Source of the DNA: Neisseria mucosa
Lineage (GTDB): Bacteria; Pseudomonadota; Gammaproteobacteria; Burkholderiales; Neisseriaceae
Assembly: GCA_003028315.1 (NCBI GenBank)
Contig: CP028150.1
Coordinates: forward strand, 558,001-622,000
Length of the DNA stretch: 64,000 bases
Direction: 5' to 3'
Shown here: positions 35,638 through 44,311 of the stretch, piece after piece
Numbering within the stretch: the stretch's first letter is position 1
Layout of the letters: each line of letters begins with the position of its first letter
The notes under the pieces: model-generated
The model's input: the letters and a program-made list of their open reading frames with translations, nothing else
What the model was told of the DNA's origin: nothing
Database searches by the model: none
Made by a program: the position numbers and the translations under genes

Positions 35638-35979
35638 TCAATGATCTTCGCGCGCGTGGTTGATGGTGTATTTGGGGATTTCCACCACCAAGTCTTCGTC
35701 GGCAACCACTGCCTGACAGCTCAGGCGCGAGTCGGCTTCCAAGCCCCATGCTTGGTCGAGCAGGTCTTCTTCCAGCTCGCTTGGCTCTTCCAAGCTGTCG
35801 AAACCTTTGCGGATGATGACGTGGCAAGTAGTGCAAGCGCAGGATTTTTCACAGGCGTGATCGACTTCGATGTCGTGGTCGAGCAGCACGTCAAGGACGG
35901 TTTTGCCTTCGGGCGCGTCTTCAATGACTGCGCCTTCGGGACATAATACGGCGTGTGGGAGTACGGTGATTTTGGGCAT
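35638..35979 (-). CDS. fdx: ISC-type [2Fe-2S] ferredoxin
   Basis: The 113-residue ferredoxin starts MPKITVLPHAVLCPEGAVIE. It has the adrenodoxin-type cluster ligands: ACEKSCACTTCHVII (Cys spacing C-x5-C-x2-C) and a distal Cys in LSCQAVVADEDL. It donates electrons in Fe-S cluster assembly. hscA lies upstream on the same strand with the 36065 gene between them, each pair separated by DUS hairpins. Confidence 0.95.
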   Translation of the reverse strand: MPKITVLPHAVLCPEGAVIEDAPEGKTVLDVLLDHDIEVDHACEKSCACTTCHVIIRKGFDSLEEPSELEEDLLDQAWGLEADSRLSCQAVVADEDLVVEIPKYTINHAREDH

Positions 35980-36022
35980 TTTTATTGTCTCTTGTAATGG
36001 GTGGATAGGGTTTGTGGGTAAT

Positions 36023-36061
36023 TTTCAGACGACCTTTTGTGATGAAAGGGTCGTCTGAAAC
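36023..36061 (-). terminator. DUS hairpin between the 36065 gene and fdx
   Basis: Facing TTTCAGACGACC and GGTCGTCTGAAA, a few bases after the stop of the glycosylase-like gene. Confidence 0.7.
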
Positions 36062-36064
36062 CGT

Positions 36065-36427
36065 TTATAACACGATGCCTTTGTTTTTTAAATTTTCCAG
36101 ACATTCGTCCAGATAAGCATCATTGTGTTCGGGGTAAATCGGCGAATCGGCGGTTTCGATATCGTGTGCGGGATAAGGGGTAACTGCTTTGCCGCGGTAC
36201 AGCGGGTCTTTCCACAACGGGTCGGGTTTGTAACCGCGTTTTTCCATTTCTTCCATAATCAGCGCGTGATACAGATAGAGCTTGTCAGGCGAATGGGTGA
36301 AAACGTAATTCACCGTCGCGTGCGGCCTGCCCCAGCCTGCTCCGCGCAGGGCGGCACACTCGCGGTGTTGTCCCAAAAGCTGGGCGCGGGGGAGCAGCGG
36401 GATGAGGGTTTGGTGCCAGAGTCGCAT
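36065..36427 (-). CDS. Pyrimidine-dimer DNA glycosylase-like protein (T4 DenV-related)
   Basis: The 120-residue protein begins MRLWHQTLIPLLPRAQLLGQ and continues HRECAALRGAGWGRPHATVNYV. This matches the small bacterial group related to T4 endonuclease V (Pyr_excise), which removes UV-induced pyrimidine dimers. In T4 the N-terminal amino group and a nearby Glu are catalytic; the HREC segment supplies the Glu here. The C-terminal half, including KRGYKPDPLWKDPLYRGK, is also typical of the bacterial branch. Activity is inferred. It lies between hscA and fdx with no evident functional link. Confidence 0.7.
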   Translation of the reverse strand: MRLWHQTLIPLLPRAQLLGQHRECAALRGAGWGRPHATVNYVFTHSPDKLYLYHALIMEEMEKRGYKPDPLWKDPLYRGKAVTPYPAHDIETADSPIYPEHNDAYLDECLENLKNKGIVL

Positions 36428-36457
36428 AGAAGAAATCGGATCGGTTGGGATATTAGA

Positions 36458-36496
36458 TTTTCAGACGACCTTGTGTTTTACAAGGTCGTCTGAAAC
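36458..36496 (-). terminator. DUS hairpin terminator of hscA
   Basis: TTTCAGACGACCTTG and CAAGGTCGTCTGAAA, 15-bp stem, 10 bases after the hscA stop. Confidence 0.85.
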
Positions 36497-36505
36497 TGTT
36501 TGCCA

Positions 36506-38368
36506 TCAAATATCGTCCACACTTTGCCCTGTCAGCGCACGTTGGATGTTGCGGTTCATGCGTTTGGCGGCGAAGTTGTCGGTGCTGCGGCTGAGTTTGG
36601 CAACGGCGGAGCGGATGTCTTCGGCGTTGCCGTCTTTCAGACGACCTTGCAGATCGGCGATGTCTTGCTGGATTTGTGCAAGCTCTTCGGCATCCAGCAA
36701 ATCGCTATCCAACTCAAGGGCGGCGTTGACGGCGTCGGTCAGGCTTTCAGCTTCGACCACGGCTTCGGCGCGGGCGCGTGCCGCCATGTCTTCGGCGGCG
36801 TTGCTCATGCTGTCTTTGAGCATTTGGGTGATGGTGTTGTCGTCCAAGCCGTAGGAAGGTTTGACTTCGATTTGCGCCTGTACACCGGTGCTTTGTTCTT
36901 GGGCGGAAACGGACAGCAAGCCGTCGGCGTCAACTTGGAAGGTAACGCGGATGCGCGCCGCGCCTGCGGTCATGGGTGGAATGCCGCGCAGGGTGAATTT
37001 GGCAAGGCTGCGGCAGTCGGAAACGAGTTCGCGCTCGCCTTGTACGACGTGTATCGTCATGGCGGTTTGACCGTCTTTGAAGGTGGTGAAATCCTGCGCG
37101 CGCGCGGTGGGGATGGTGGAATTGCGCGGGATGATTTTTTCGGCGAGTCCGCCGTAGGTTTCCAAACCGAGCGACAAGGGGGTAACGTCCAGCAGCAGCC
37201 ATTCGCCGTCGGTTTTGTTGCCGGCAAGGACGTTCGCCTGTATGGCGGCGCCGAGCGCGACGACTTCGTCGGGGTTGAGGTTGTTCAGCGGGGTTTGTCC
37301 GAAGAAGGTGGCGACCGCTTGTTGAACGTGCAGCATACGGGTGGAACCGCCGACCATAATCACGCCTTTGATGTCGGCTTTGGTCACGCCTGCGTCTTTC
37401 AGTGCCTGTTTCACCGGCTCTATGGTTTTTTGCACCAAATTTTGCGTCAGGTGGTGAAATTCTTGGCGGGTAATGACGGTATGGATTTTGCGGCCGTCTG
37501 AAAGCGTGGCTTCAACGACGGCTTCGGTTTGACCGGTCAGTTGTTCTTTGGCGGCGCGGACAAGGGAAAGCAGAAGCTGGCTGTCGCGCTCGTTGAGTTT
37601 GGAAAGGTCGTTTTGTTCGAGCAGGTGGCAGAACAGGCGGTGGTCGAAGTCATCGCCGCCCAATGCGCTGTTGCCGCCGGTGGCTTTGACTTCAAACAGC
37701 CCTTTGGTCAGTTGCAATACGGATACGTCGAACGTACCGCCGCCCAAGTCGTAAACGACAAACGTGCCTTCTGAGGCGTTGTCCAGCCCGTAGGCAATCG
37801 CGGCGGCGGTCGGCTCGTTAAGGAGGCGCAAGACGTTCAAGCCCGCCAAACGCGCGGCATCTTTGGTGGCTTGGCGTTGGGCGTCGTCGAAATAGGCGGG
37901 AACGGTAATGACGGCGCCGACCAAATCGCCGCCTAAAGTTTCTTCGGCACGCGATTTGAGGGCTTTGAGGATTTCAGACGACACTTCGATAGGCGTTTTG
38001 GCACCTTGGCGGGTGTTCAGCTCGACCACGCGCTCGTTGGGCGTGAACCGGTAGGGCAGGTATTGCGCGTCCTGCGCGAGGTCGGCAAGTGTGCGGCCGA
38101 TAAGGCGTTTGGCGGAGCTGATGGTGTTCAGCGGGTCGGTTTTTTGGGCGGCAAGGGCGACTTTGCCGACTTCGACGGCATCGCCTTCGCCGTAGCGGAC
38201 GACGGAGGGCAGGGTGGTACGTCCGTCTATATCGGTCAGGCAAACCGGGCTGCCGCTGCGGACGGTGGCAACCAGGCTGTTGGTCGTACCCAAGTCGATG
38301 CCGACGGCGAGGCGGTGTTGATGCGGAGCGGCGGACATGCCGGGTTCGGAAATCTGCAAAAGAGCCAT
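36506..38368 (-). CDS. hscA: Fe-S assembly Hsp70 chaperone HscA
   Basis: The 620-residue chaperone helps transfer clusters from IscU to apoproteins. The ATPase domain has VGIDLGTTNSLVATV near residue 22, VPAYFDDAQRQATKDAARLA, FVVYDLGGGTFDVSVLQL and IKGVIMVGGSTRMLHVQQAV. The substrate domain starts near VTPLSLGLETYGGLAEKII. It lacks the DnaK-type C-terminal acidic tail, as HscA does. hscB and the rest of the isc cluster are not in this window. Confidence 0.94.
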   Translation of the reverse strand: MALLQISEPGMSAAPHQHRLAVGIDLGTTNSLVATVRSGSPVCLTDIDGRTTLPSVVRYGEGDAVEVGKVALAAQKTDPLNTISSAKRLIGRTLADLAQDAQYLPYRFTPNERVVELNTRQGAKTPIEVSSEILKALKSRAEETLGGDLVGAVITVPAYFDDAQRQATKDAARLAGLNVLRLLNEPTAAAIAYGLDNASEGTFVVYDLGGGTFDVSVLQLTKGLFEVKATGGNSALGGDDFDHRLFCHLLEQNDLSKLNERDSQLLLSLVRAAKEQLTGQTEAVVEATLSDGRKIHTVITRQEFHHLTQNLVQKTIEPVKQALKDAGVTKADIKGVIMVGGSTRMLHVQQAVATFFGQTPLNNLNPDEVVALGAAIQANVLAGNKTDGEWLLLDVTPLSLGLETYGGLAEKIIPRNSTIPTARAQDFTTFKDGQTAMTIHVVQGERELVSDCRSLAKFTLRGIPPMTAGAARIRVTFQVDADGLLSVSAQEQSTGVQAQIEVKPSYGLDDNTITQMLKDSMSNAAEDMAARARAEAVVEAESLTDAVNAALELDSDLLDAEELAQIQQDIADLQGRLKDGNAEDIRSAVAKLSRSTDNFAAKRMNRNIQRALTGQSVDDI

Positions 38369-38564
38369 GATTGTGTGCCTTTTGATGCTGTATTTATTAG
38401 GATAGGTCGGTATTTTAACAGATTTCGGGCGGATAGTTGAGTGGTTTGGTAGGGAATTGCGATAATCGGATTCCGTTTATTTATAAAGGTCGTCTGAAAT
38501 TTCCCTACTGCCCCAAATCCGATAAAATCCGATTTTACTATTATGATAATTTTTAGGACACGCC

Positions 38565-39413
38565 GTGCAAGGACTTGATTATTGTCGTCAGAAGGCAGAA
38601 GAAAGCCGCTCCAGTTTTTTGTCGGGCTTCCGTTTCCTGTCGCAGGAAAAGCGGGATGCGATAACGGTTTTGTATGCTTTTTGCCGCGAATTGGACGATG
38701 TGGTCGATGACTGCTCCGATCCGAATGTGGCGCAGGCGACGTTAAACTGGTGGCGCGGCGATTTGGACAAAGTATTCGGCGGCGTGATGCCGGAGCATCC
38801 GGTCAATCAGGCTTTGCGGCAGGTTAAGGAAACCTTCAAGCTGCCGAAATATGAATTGGAAGCCTTAATCGACGGAATGCAGATGGATTTGGTTCAGGCG
38901 CGTTACGGTAGTTTTGAAGAGTTGAAACTGTATTGCCACCGCGTTGCGGGTGTTGTCGGCTGCCTGATCGCTAGGATTTTAGGGTTTTCAGACGACCAAA
39001 CGCTGGAATACGCGGATAAAATGGGTCTTGCTCTGCAACTGACGAACATTATCCGCGATGTCGGTGAAGATGCGAGAAACGGTCGGATTTACCTGCCGAT
39101 GGAGGAAATGCAGCGGTTTGACGTGCCTGCAAGCGTGATTATGCAATGTAAGCCGACGGATAATTTTGCCGAACTGATGTGCTTTCAAGTTTCACGCGCC
39201 CGCGAGACTTATCGTGAGGCGATGTCGCTCTTGCCCGCTGCAGATAAAAAATCCCAAAAAGTCGGTTTGGTGATGGCGGCGATTTATTACGCGCTGTTGA
39301 ACGAAATCGACCGCGACGGCGCGCAAAACGTTTTGACTTATAAAATTGCCATTCCTTCGCCGCGCAAAAAGCGTATCGCCCTGAAAACCTGGTTATTTGG
39401 ATTTAAGCCATGA
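38565..39413 (+). CDS. hpnD: Presqualene diphosphate synthase HpnD
   Basis: The 282-residue enzyme belongs to the squalene/phytoene synthases and condenses two farnesyl diphosphates. The two aspartate-rich sites are FCRELDDVVDDCSD (~residues 44-57) and LQLTNIIRDVGEDARNGRIYLP (~158-180). The family motif YCHRVAGVVGCLIARI lies between them. The start is GTG 38565 behind AGGA. The next gene hpnE overlaps by four bases (ATGA). In the hpnCDE route HpnD makes presqualene diphosphate. Confidence 0.9.
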   Translation: MQGLDYCRQKAEESRSSFLSGFRFLSQEKRDAITVLYAFCRELDDVVDDCSDPNVAQATLNWWRGDLDKVFGGVMPEHPVNQALRQVKETFKLPKYELEALIDGMQMDLVQARYGSFEELKLYCHRVAGVVGCLIARILGFSDDQTLEYADKMGLALQLTNIIRDVGEDARNGRIYLPMEEMQRFDVPASVIMQCKPTDNFAELMCFQVSRARETYREAMSLLPAADKKSQKVGLVMAAIYYALLNEIDRDGAQNVLTYKIAIPSPRKKRIALKTWLFGFKP

Positions 39414-40723
39414 ACACTCCGCATCTTCGCCCGAAAATTGCCGTCGTCGGTGCAGGCTGGGCAGGTTTGTCTGCCGCAGTGTCGTTGGCGCGCCGTGTCG
39501 ATGTTACTGTATTTGAAGCCGGTCGGCAGGCGGGCGGACGGGCGCGTACTTTGGCTGGGAATACCGACGGATTTAGTTTTTTGGATAATGGGCAGCATAT
39601 CTTGCTCGGCGCTTATCATGGTGTGTTGACGCTGATGGAGCACATCGGCGCTGATCCTGAAGACGCTTTTTGTCGTTTGCCGCTGCAATGGCATATGTAT
39701 GAAGGTTTGCAGTTTCAAAGTACGAATCTTCCTTCGCCGCTGCATATTTTGACCGGCATATTGCGTGCTAAAAACGTTTCGTTCTCGCTGAAAATCAGGC
39801 TGTTATCCGATATGGCTGCGTTGCAGCATTACGCACGCGGCAAGCGCGCTGATTTGGCCGTTGCCCAATGGCTGCGGCAGCGCAATGTCCCGCGCAGGCT
39901 GGTTGCAGAGTTTTGGCAGCCGCTGGTGTGGGGCGCGCTCAATACGCCGTTGGAACACGCAAGTTTGCGGGTGTTGTGCAATGTTTTGTCCGACGGCGTA
40001 TGGGCGGATAAATCCGGCAGCGACTATCTTTTGCCCAAGCGCGATTTAGGCGCAATCATCGCCGAGCCTGCGTTGACAAAACTCAAGCAATACGGTGCGG
40101 ACATCCGCCTTGAAACCCGCGTAGGTCGTCTGAAAAACCTTCCTGACGGACGTGTCGTTGTGAATGACGAGGTTTTTGATGCCGTTATTGTTGCGGTTGC
40201 GCCGTATCATGCCGTCCATCTTTTCCCTGAAGATACTCCCGACTATATTCAGACGACCTATCAAAATCTCCAATACCACTCAATTACCACCGTCTATTTG
40301 CGCTATGCCGTTCCCGTCCATCTGCCCGCGCCGCTGACCGGATTTACCGACGGTACGGCACAATGGCTGGTGTATCGTGGTGCACTCGGTTTGCCGGCAA
40401 ATGAAGTCGCCGCCGTCATCAGCGTTTCCGACCATGTCGGCGCGTTCAAAAGTCAAGAATGGGTGGAGAAAGTCCATGCCGACGTAAAACGCATCTGCCC
40501 TTATTTGGACGAACCCGAAGCCGTCCGCGTCATCACTGAAAAACGCGCGACCACAGCCTGCACGCCTGATTCCGCCACTCCCGATTTTGCTTGGTTGCAC
40601 CAGCGGCGCATCTATCCGGCAGGCGACTACCTGCACCCGCGCTATCCGGCTACGTTGGAAGCAGCGGTACAGTCGGGTTTGACGGCGGCGGAAATGTGTT
40701 TGGCAGATTTCGGGTTAATATAA
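39410..40723 (+). CDS. hpnE: Hydroxysqualene dehydroxylase HpnE
   Basis: The 437-residue FAD enzyme opens with the Rossmann motif KIAVVGAGWAGLSAAVSLAR and the amine-oxidase-type VFEAGRQAGGRARTL. FSFLDNGQHILLGAYHGVL and FWQPLVWGALNTPLEHAS are HpnE signatures. It reduces hydroxysqualene to squalene. The start overlaps the hpnD stop, so the genes are coupled. No hpnC or squalene-hopene cyclase is in the window. The stretch DYIQTTYQN is encoded by a DUS-like sequence. Confidence 0.9.
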   Translation: MNTPHLRPKIAVVGAGWAGLSAAVSLARRVDVTVFEAGRQAGGRARTLAGNTDGFSFLDNGQHILLGAYHGVLTLMEHIGADPEDAFCRLPLQWHMYEGLQFQSTNLPSPLHILTGILRAKNVSFSLKIRLLSDMAALQHYARGKRADLAVAQWLRQRNVPRRLVAEFWQPLVWGALNTPLEHASLRVLCNVLSDGVWADKSGSDYLLPKRDLGAIIAEPALTKLKQYGADIRLETRVGRLKNLPDGRVVVNDEVFDAVIVAVAPYHAVHLFPEDTPDYIQTTYQNLQYHSITTVYLRYAVPVHLPAPLTGFTDGTAQWLVYRGALGLPANEVAAVISVSDHVGAFKSQEWVEKVHADVKRICPYLDEPEAVRVITEKRATTACTPDSATPDFAWLHQRRIYPAGDYLHPRYPATLEAAVQSGLTAAEMCLADFGLI

Positions 40724-40761
40724 AGGTCGTCTGAAACTCAAATCCGAGTTTCAGACGACCT
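40724..40761 (+). terminator. DUS hairpin terminator of hpnDE
   Basis: Sixteen-base arms AGGTCGTCTGAAACTC and complement, 6-base loop; abutted directly by MITE copy 3. Confidence 0.85.
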
Positions 40762-40940
40762 GAGACCTTTGCAAAAATAGTCTGTTAACAAAATTTGACG
40801 CATAAAAATGTGCTAAAAAATTTTCAATTGGCTAAAACCCTTCTGATAGTGAGAAAAAAGTAGAAGAAATCAGGGAGGTTCTTCATTTTGAAAATGGTAT
40901 TGAGCATAAAATTTTAATAACTCATTATTGCAAAGGTCTC
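40762..40940 (+). mobile_element. MITE copy 3, diverged
   Basis: GAGACCTTTGCAA ends and the same internal layout as copies 1 and 2, with about a dozen or more substitutions. Flanks GACCT and GATCT look like an imperfect 5-bp target duplication. Confidence 0.82.
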
Positions 40941-41023
40941 GATCTATTCCGATTGCCTTTACAAGACACGGCAAACCGTTAAAATATCTTAAATCCCTTA
41001 AATTTCACAATCAAGGAAGAATT

Positions 41024-41743
41024 ATGCCGACATTGCAAAATAAAACGATTCTGGTAACCGGAGCATCGCAAGGCTTGGGCGAACAAGTGGCCAAAGCCTA
41101 TGCTGAAGCGGGGGCGACCGTTATTCTGGTTGCGCGCCATCAAAAAAAGCTGGAAAAAGTTTATGATGCGATTGTCGAAGCAGGCTGTCCCGAGCCGTTT
41201 GCCATTTGTTTCGATTTAATCGGCGCGGAAGAAAAAGAATTCGAGCAGTTTGCCGCAACCATCGGCGAAGCGATTCAGGGGAAACTCGACGGTATCGTCC
41301 ATTGCGCCAGCTATTTTTACGCGCTCTCGCCTTTGGATTTTCAAACCGTCGCCGAATGGGTCAACCAATACCGTATCAACACCGTTGCACCGATGGGTCT
41401 GACCCGCGCGCTGCTTCCGCTGCTGAAGCAGTCGCCCGACGCGTCCGTCATCTTCGTCGGCGAAAGCCACGGCGAAACCCCGAAAGCTTACTGGGGCGGT
41501 TTCGGTGCATCCAAAGCCGCATTGAATTATTTGTGTAAAGTTGCCGCCGACGAATGGGAACGCTTTGAAAACCTGCGTGCCAATGTTTTGGTCCCCGGTC
41601 CGATTAATTCGCCGCAGCGCATCAAATCCCATCCCGGCGAATCGAAGAGCGAACGTAAAAACTACGAAGACGTATTGCCCCAGTTTGTTTGGTGGGCAAG
41701 TGAAGAGAGCAGGGGGCGTAGCGGCGAAATCGTTTATCTTTGA
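41024..41743 (+). CDS. Short-chain dehydrogenase/reductase, YciK-like
   Basis: The 239-residue NAD(P)-dependent oxidoreductase has the cofactor motif TGASQGLGEQVAKAYAEAGA, the structural region HCASYFYALSPLDF (HCAS in place of the usual NNAG), a catalytic Ser in VGESHGETPKAYWGGFGASKAAL and the YxxxK position occupied by FGASK, where Tyr is replaced by Phe. YciK-type members show similar deviations. The substrate is unknown. ATG 41024 follows AAGGAAGA; an upstream reading would start inside the MITE. Confidence 0.82.
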   Translation: MPTLQNKTILVTGASQGLGEQVAKAYAEAGATVILVARHQKKLEKVYDAIVEAGCPEPFAICFDLIGAEEKEFEQFAATIGEAIQGKLDGIVHCASYFYALSPLDFQTVAEWVNQYRINTVAPMGLTRALLPLLKQSPDASVIFVGESHGETPKAYWGGFGASKAALNYLCKVAADEWERFENLRANVLVPGPINSPQRIKSHPGESKSERKNYEDVLPQFVWWASEESRGRSGEIVYL

Positions 41744-41763
41744 TTTGCTTCTACCGTAATTTG

Positions 41764-41822
41764 AAAGGTCGTCTGAAAACAAACATAGCGGGTTTCGCTA
41801 AAAATGTTTCAGACGACCTTTT
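41764..41822. terminator. DUS inverted pair after the SDR gene
   Basis: AAAGGTCGTCTGAAA and TTTCAGACGACCTTTT with a 28-base spacer. Confidence 0.7.
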
Positions 41823-41928
41823 CTTATGCTTTACTTTTTAGAATGCCATATGGACATTGGGTTCGCAGCCTGTCCGTTTGGAATGAGTCTAATCGAACTG
41901 TCTTTACTCCGTACAATACAGAGTTGTT

Positions 41929-42879
41929 TTACAACCCTTGGCGGTCGAGCCAGCGTTCGGCATCCAGTGCGGCTTGGCAGCCGGAAGCCGCGCTGGTGAT
42001 GGCTTGACGGTAGGTGTGGTCTTTGACATCGCCTGCCGCCCATACGCCTTCGATATTGGTCGCGCCGACGTTGTCGCCCGTACCGCCTTTGGTTTTCAGG
42101 TAGCCGGTTTCGTCCATATCGAGCTGGCCTTTGAAAATGTCGGTGTTGGGTTTATGGCCGATGGCGATGAAAACGCCTTTGACGGCGATGTCTTCGGTAG
42201 TACCGTCGTTGCGTTTCAAACGAGCGCCGGTGACGCCGCCTTCGTCGCCCAAGACTTCATCCAGATTGCTGTTGAGTTTGAGGATGATTTTGCCTTCTTC
42301 AACGCGCTGCATGAGTTTGTCCACCATGATTTTTTCGGCGCGGAAGCTGTCGCGGCGGTGGATCAGGGTAACGGTGTTAGCGATGTTGGCAAGGTAAAGG
42401 GCTTCCTCTACGGCAGTATTGCCGCCGCCGATGACAGCTACATCTTGCTGTTTATAGAAGAAACCGTCGCAGGTCGCACAGGCGGATACGCCTTTGCCGG
42501 CAAAGGTTTCTTCGCTGGGCAGCCCTAGATATTTGGCGGATGCGCCGGTGGCGACGATCAGGGCGTCGCAGGTGTATTCGCCCATGTCGCCTTTGAGGGT
42601 GAAGGGGCGGTTTTGCAAATCGACGGTGTGGATTTGGTCGAAAATCATTTCGGTGCCGAAGCGTTCGGCATGGGCTTGGAAACGTGCCATCAGTTCAGGG
42701 CCTTGTACGCCTTCGGCATCGGCGGGCCAGTTGTCGACTTCGGTGGTGGTCATCAGTTGTCCGCCCTGTTCGACGCCGGTAATGATGACGGGCTTGAGGT
42801 TGGCGCGGGCGGCATAGACGGCGGCGGTGTAGCCGGCAGGACCTGAGCCGAGGATGATGAGTTTGTGATGGTTGCTCAT
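41929..42879 (-). CDS. trxB: Thioredoxin reductase
   Basis: The 316-residue FAD enzyme reduces thioredoxin with NADPH. It has the FAD motif LIILGSGPAGYTAAVYAARA, the redox pair in SACATCDGFFYKQQDVAVIG directly followed by the NADPH motif GGGNTAVEEALYLANI, and the closing FAD site GVWAAGDVKDHTYRQAITSA. Length is standard. It is monocistronic. Confidence 0.97.
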   Translation of the reverse strand: MSNHHKLIILGSGPAGYTAAVYAARANLKPVIITGVEQGGQLMTTTEVDNWPADAEGVQGPELMARFQAHAERFGTEMIFDQIHTVDLQNRPFTLKGDMGEYTCDALIVATGASAKYLGLPSEETFAGKGVSACATCDGFFYKQQDVAVIGGGNTAVEEALYLANIANTVTLIHRRDSFRAEKIMVDKLMQRVEEGKIILKLNSNLDEVLGDEGGVTGARLKRNDGTTEDIAVKGVFIAIGHKPNTDIFKGQLDMDETGYLKTKGGTGDNVGATNIEGVWAAGDVKDHTYRQAITSAASGCQAALDAERWLDRQGL

Positions 42880-43041
42880 GATGTTTTCCTTACTGAGAGA
42901 TTGAGTGTGTTTCAGACGAGGTAGATTTTACTTGAAAATCTAAGCTGCGTCCGTTGGCATGATGGGGAAATGTTGACGGTATTGAAATTGACAAGGGTCG
43001 ATTGTGAATGGTAAATCAGTTATCGGGAAAGTGTATTCAAG

Positions 43042-43074
43042 AAAGGTCGTCTGAACATTTTCAGACGACCTTTT
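43042..43074. terminator. DUS hairpin between hemB and trxB
   Basis: AAAGGTCGTCTGAA and TTCAGACGACCTTTT around a 4-base loop; the remaining 42880-43156 shows no gene. Confidence 0.75.
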
Positions 43075-43156
43075 GCCTTTCAATCAGCCTTTTGTCGGCT
43101 TCACAATATCCGGCATTGGGATAATTTACAGGAAAACCAATGCTGTCATTTGTGTT

Positions 43157-44158
43157 TTATTTTTCCAGTAATTTGGCTGCTTCGACGGCGTAATAGGTCA
43201 AGATGCCGTCGGCACCGGCGCGTTTGAAGGCGAGCAGGCTTTCGAGTATGACTTTTTCACCGTCCAACCAGCCGTTTTGAATCGCGGCTTGAAGCATGGC
43301 GTATTCGCCGGAAACCTGGTAGGCGTAGGTTGGTACGCCGAACTCGTCTTTGACGCGGCGGACAACGTCAAGATAGGGCAGGCCGGGTTTGACCATCACC
43401 ATATCTGCGCCTTCCTGAATGTCAAGGGCGACTTCGTGCAGGGCTTCGTCGGTGTTGGCGGGGTCCATTTGGTAGGTTTTCTTGTCGGCTTTGCCCAAGT
43501 TGCCGGAACTGCCGACCGCATCGCGGAACGGACCGTAAAATGCGGAGGCATATTTGGCGGAATACGCCATGATGCGGGTGTGGATGTGTCCTGCGTCTTC
43601 GAGGGCTTCGCGGATGGCGAGGATGCGGCCGTCCATCATGTCGGACGGGGCGACGACCTGCGCACCAGCGTCGGCGTGGCACAAGGCTTGTTTCACCAAA
43701 ACTTCGATGGTTTCGTCGTTGAGGACGTAGCCGTTTTCATCGGTCAGCCCGTCTTGCCCGTGGATGGTGTAGGGGTCGAGGGCGACATCGGTCATGATGC
43801 CGAGTTCGGGGAATTTCTCGCGCAGGGTACGCACGACGGTAGGTACGAGTCCTTCGGGGTTGTAGGCTTCTTCCGCCAAGTCGGTTTTATTTCGGGTAAC
43901 GACGGGGAAGAGTGCCAGCATGGGGATACCGAGCTTGAGGGCTTCTTCGGCGGTGAACAATAATTTGTCCAGGCTTTGCCGTTTTACGCCGGGCATGGAG
44001 GGGACGGCTTCTTCCTGATTGCTGCCTTCGAGTACGAAAACGGGGTAAATCAAATCGTCTGCGGTCAGGGTGTGTTCGCGCATCAGGCGGCGGGAAAAGT
44101 CGTCTTTGCGCATGCGGCGCATACGGGTGGCGGAAACGTAACGCGGTGGGAAGTTCAT
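43157..44158 (-). CDS. hemB: Delta-aminolevulinic acid dehydratase (porphobilinogen synthase)
   Basis: The 333-residue enzyme joins two aminolevulinates into porphobilinogen for haem. It starts MNFPPRYVSATRMRRMRKDD. IMAYSAKYASAFYGPFRDAV and DMVMVKPGLPYLDVV contain the two active-site lysines. DGQDGLTDENGYVLNDETIE and VAPSDMMDGRI are also conserved. Its metal site has the Asp-rich (magnesium-type) DVALDPYTIHGQDG rather than the zinc-cysteine form. ATG 44158 is chosen over the DUS-derived upstream extension. Confidence 0.95.
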   Translation of the reverse strand: MNFPPRYVSATRMRRMRKDDFSRRLMREHTLTADDLIYPVFVLEGSNQEEAVPSMPGVKRQSLDKLLFTAEEALKLGIPMLALFPVVTRNKTDLAEEAYNPEGLVPTVVRTLREKFPELGIMTDVALDPYTIHGQDGLTDENGYVLNDETIEVLVKQALCHADAGAQVVAPSDMMDGRILAIREALEDAGHIHTRIMAYSAKYASAFYGPFRDAVGSSGNLGKADKKTYQMDPANTDEALHEVALDIQEGADMVMVKPGLPYLDVVRRVKDEFGVPTYAYQVSGEYAMLQAAIQNGWLDGEKVILESLLAFKRAGADGILTYYAVEAAKLLEK

Positions 44159-44206
44159 AATCGTCCTTTGTCCTTCTGGAAACGGCTGAATCGGCAGGAG
44201 AAATGT

Positions 44207-44245
44207 TTTCAGACGACCTCTTTGCAAGCAGGGGTCGTCTGAAAA
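44207..44245 (-). repeat. DUS inverted pair upstream of hemB
   Basis: TTTCAGACGACC and GGTCGTCTGAAAA in the 150 bases between the lipoprotein stop and hemB start; probable terminator of the lipoprotein gene. Confidence 0.65.
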
Positions 44246-44311
44246 TGGGTTTGCGACAGTTTACGCTGTTTTGGGTGATTACTGAAGCAGTAGATAGAAT
44301 GTTGATACGAA

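Noticed and set aside
36500..37501. Plus-strand frame of 333 codons opposite hscA
   Set aside because: Antisense shadow of an Hsp70 gene.
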